Assembly (NCBI RefSeq): GCF_030159895.1
Contig: NZ_BSNI01000001.1
Span: 1-64,000, forward strand
DNA length: 64,000 nucleotides
DNA from: Maritalea porphyrae
GTDB taxonomy: Bacteria; Pseudomonadota; Alphaproteobacteria; Rhizobiales; Devosiaceae
Direction: 5' to 3'
Numbering within the stretch: the stretch's first letter is position 1; each line of letters opens with the position of its first letter. The position numbers were made by a program, and so were the translations under genes. Below the pieces are notes generated by a model that saw only the letters and a program-made list of their open reading frames with translations, did not search any database and was not told the DNA's origin. Of the stretch, positions 63,846 to 64,000 are shown one piece after another.

Positions 63846-64000
63846 CTATTCCGGCGCATTGCCGACATTTCGGGGCAAAACGCTAGCTTTGTCTTCCTCG
63901 CGTCGCTCATCACCTGACATGAAGTCTTTGATTGATCGACGCCGATCTGGCCCCACATAGCCTGATGGCACAGAAATACATTCGCGTGGATTATCAATTG
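63846..64000 (-). CDS. C-terminal end of a gene cut by the window edge
   Basis: 51 codons to a TAG at 63846. It contains VPSGYVGPDRRRSIKDFM and a charged tail ending NAPE. The YVGPDRR motif recurs at the end of some response-regulator-like alphaproteobacterial proteins, but that is memory, not proof. The rest lies beyond the window. Confidence 0.6.
   Translation of the reverse strand, partial: IDNPRECISVPSGYVGPDRRRSIKDFMSGDERREEDKASVLPRNVGNAPE

Noticed and set aside
63665-63997. 110-codon frame at the right edge
   Set aside because: Overlaps the EamA gene start and the better-supported partial gene in another frame.
1-64000. tRNA, rRNA, CRISPR arrays, prophage or transposase genes
   Set aside because: I looked for TPsiC-type GGTTCRAATCC patterns, spaced short repeats and integrase or transposase motifs and found none.

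Overview
The window comes from an alphaproteobacterium, most likely a marine member of the Hyphomicrobiales or a close relative. This rests on gene content and order (a petABC bc1 operon next to trmL and hemF, ScfR-type regulators, CtrA-like and FNR-like boxes, a TetR-controlled pspA), on moderate GC, and on REP-type palindromes common in this class. I see no rRNA, tRNA, CRISPR array, transposase or integrase. Nearly all of it is chromosomal housekeeping and catabolic DNA, with a few accessory insertions.

Layout. 1-690: intergenic DNA with two tandem copies of a strongly structured repeat (a third copy lies at 25.4 kb). 0.7-6 kb: an acetyltransferase, the cytochrome bc1 operon (minus strand), then trmL-hemF. 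6-7.9 kb: a DGPF protein with an ECF42-type sigma factor, plus a small protein. 7.9-13.1 kb: cca, two NUDIX hydrolases, an acetyltransferase, a glutathionyl-hydroquinone reductase and a metallophosphoesterase. 13.1-15.8 kb: a murL-murD2 pair, the alternative route to D-glutamate in peptidoglycan. 15.8-18.5 kb: small membrane or secreted proteins, an SMR exporter and an HNH nuclease.

18.5-27 kb: the propionyl-CoA to succinyl-CoA pathway (pccB, a RidA protein, pccA, methylmalonyl-CoA mutase and epimerase) with its divergent ScfR/PccR regulator. A SIR2-like gene, a probable defence gene, sits just after that regulator and is flanked by a 30-bp direct repeat of the regulator's 3' end. 28.2-30.7 kb: two paralogous small proteins, a YiaA/B-like membrane protein, PspA, and a TetR regulator with matching operators. 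30.7-32.7 kb: a LysR regulator, a DUF2798 protein and a YitT membrane protein.

32.7-45.3 kb: an acetate/short-chain acid module. It holds a transporter-histidine kinase of CrbS type, a small membrane partner, a receiver-only response regulator and a second ScfR/RamB-type regulator. Divergent from these runs a branched-chain-type ABC transporter (substrate-binding protein plus livHMGF) ending in acetyl-CoA synthetase. The two ScfR-type regulators and a shared TTGTAAATTT motif upstream of both operons suggest parallel control of C2 and C3 acyl-CoA metabolism.

45.3-64 kb: MFS exporters, a CDGSH/4Fe-4S protein, hemN with an exact FNR box, an M19 dipeptidase, RNA modification enzymes, an AraC-GyrI pair, a cysteine-rich PadR regulator with flanking operator-like repeats, a GFA protein, a polysaccharide deacetylase lipoprotein, an orphan Phd-like protein, a PLP lyase, a second AraC regulator, a DUF3224 protein and a DMT exporter. 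A gene truncated by the window edge closes it.
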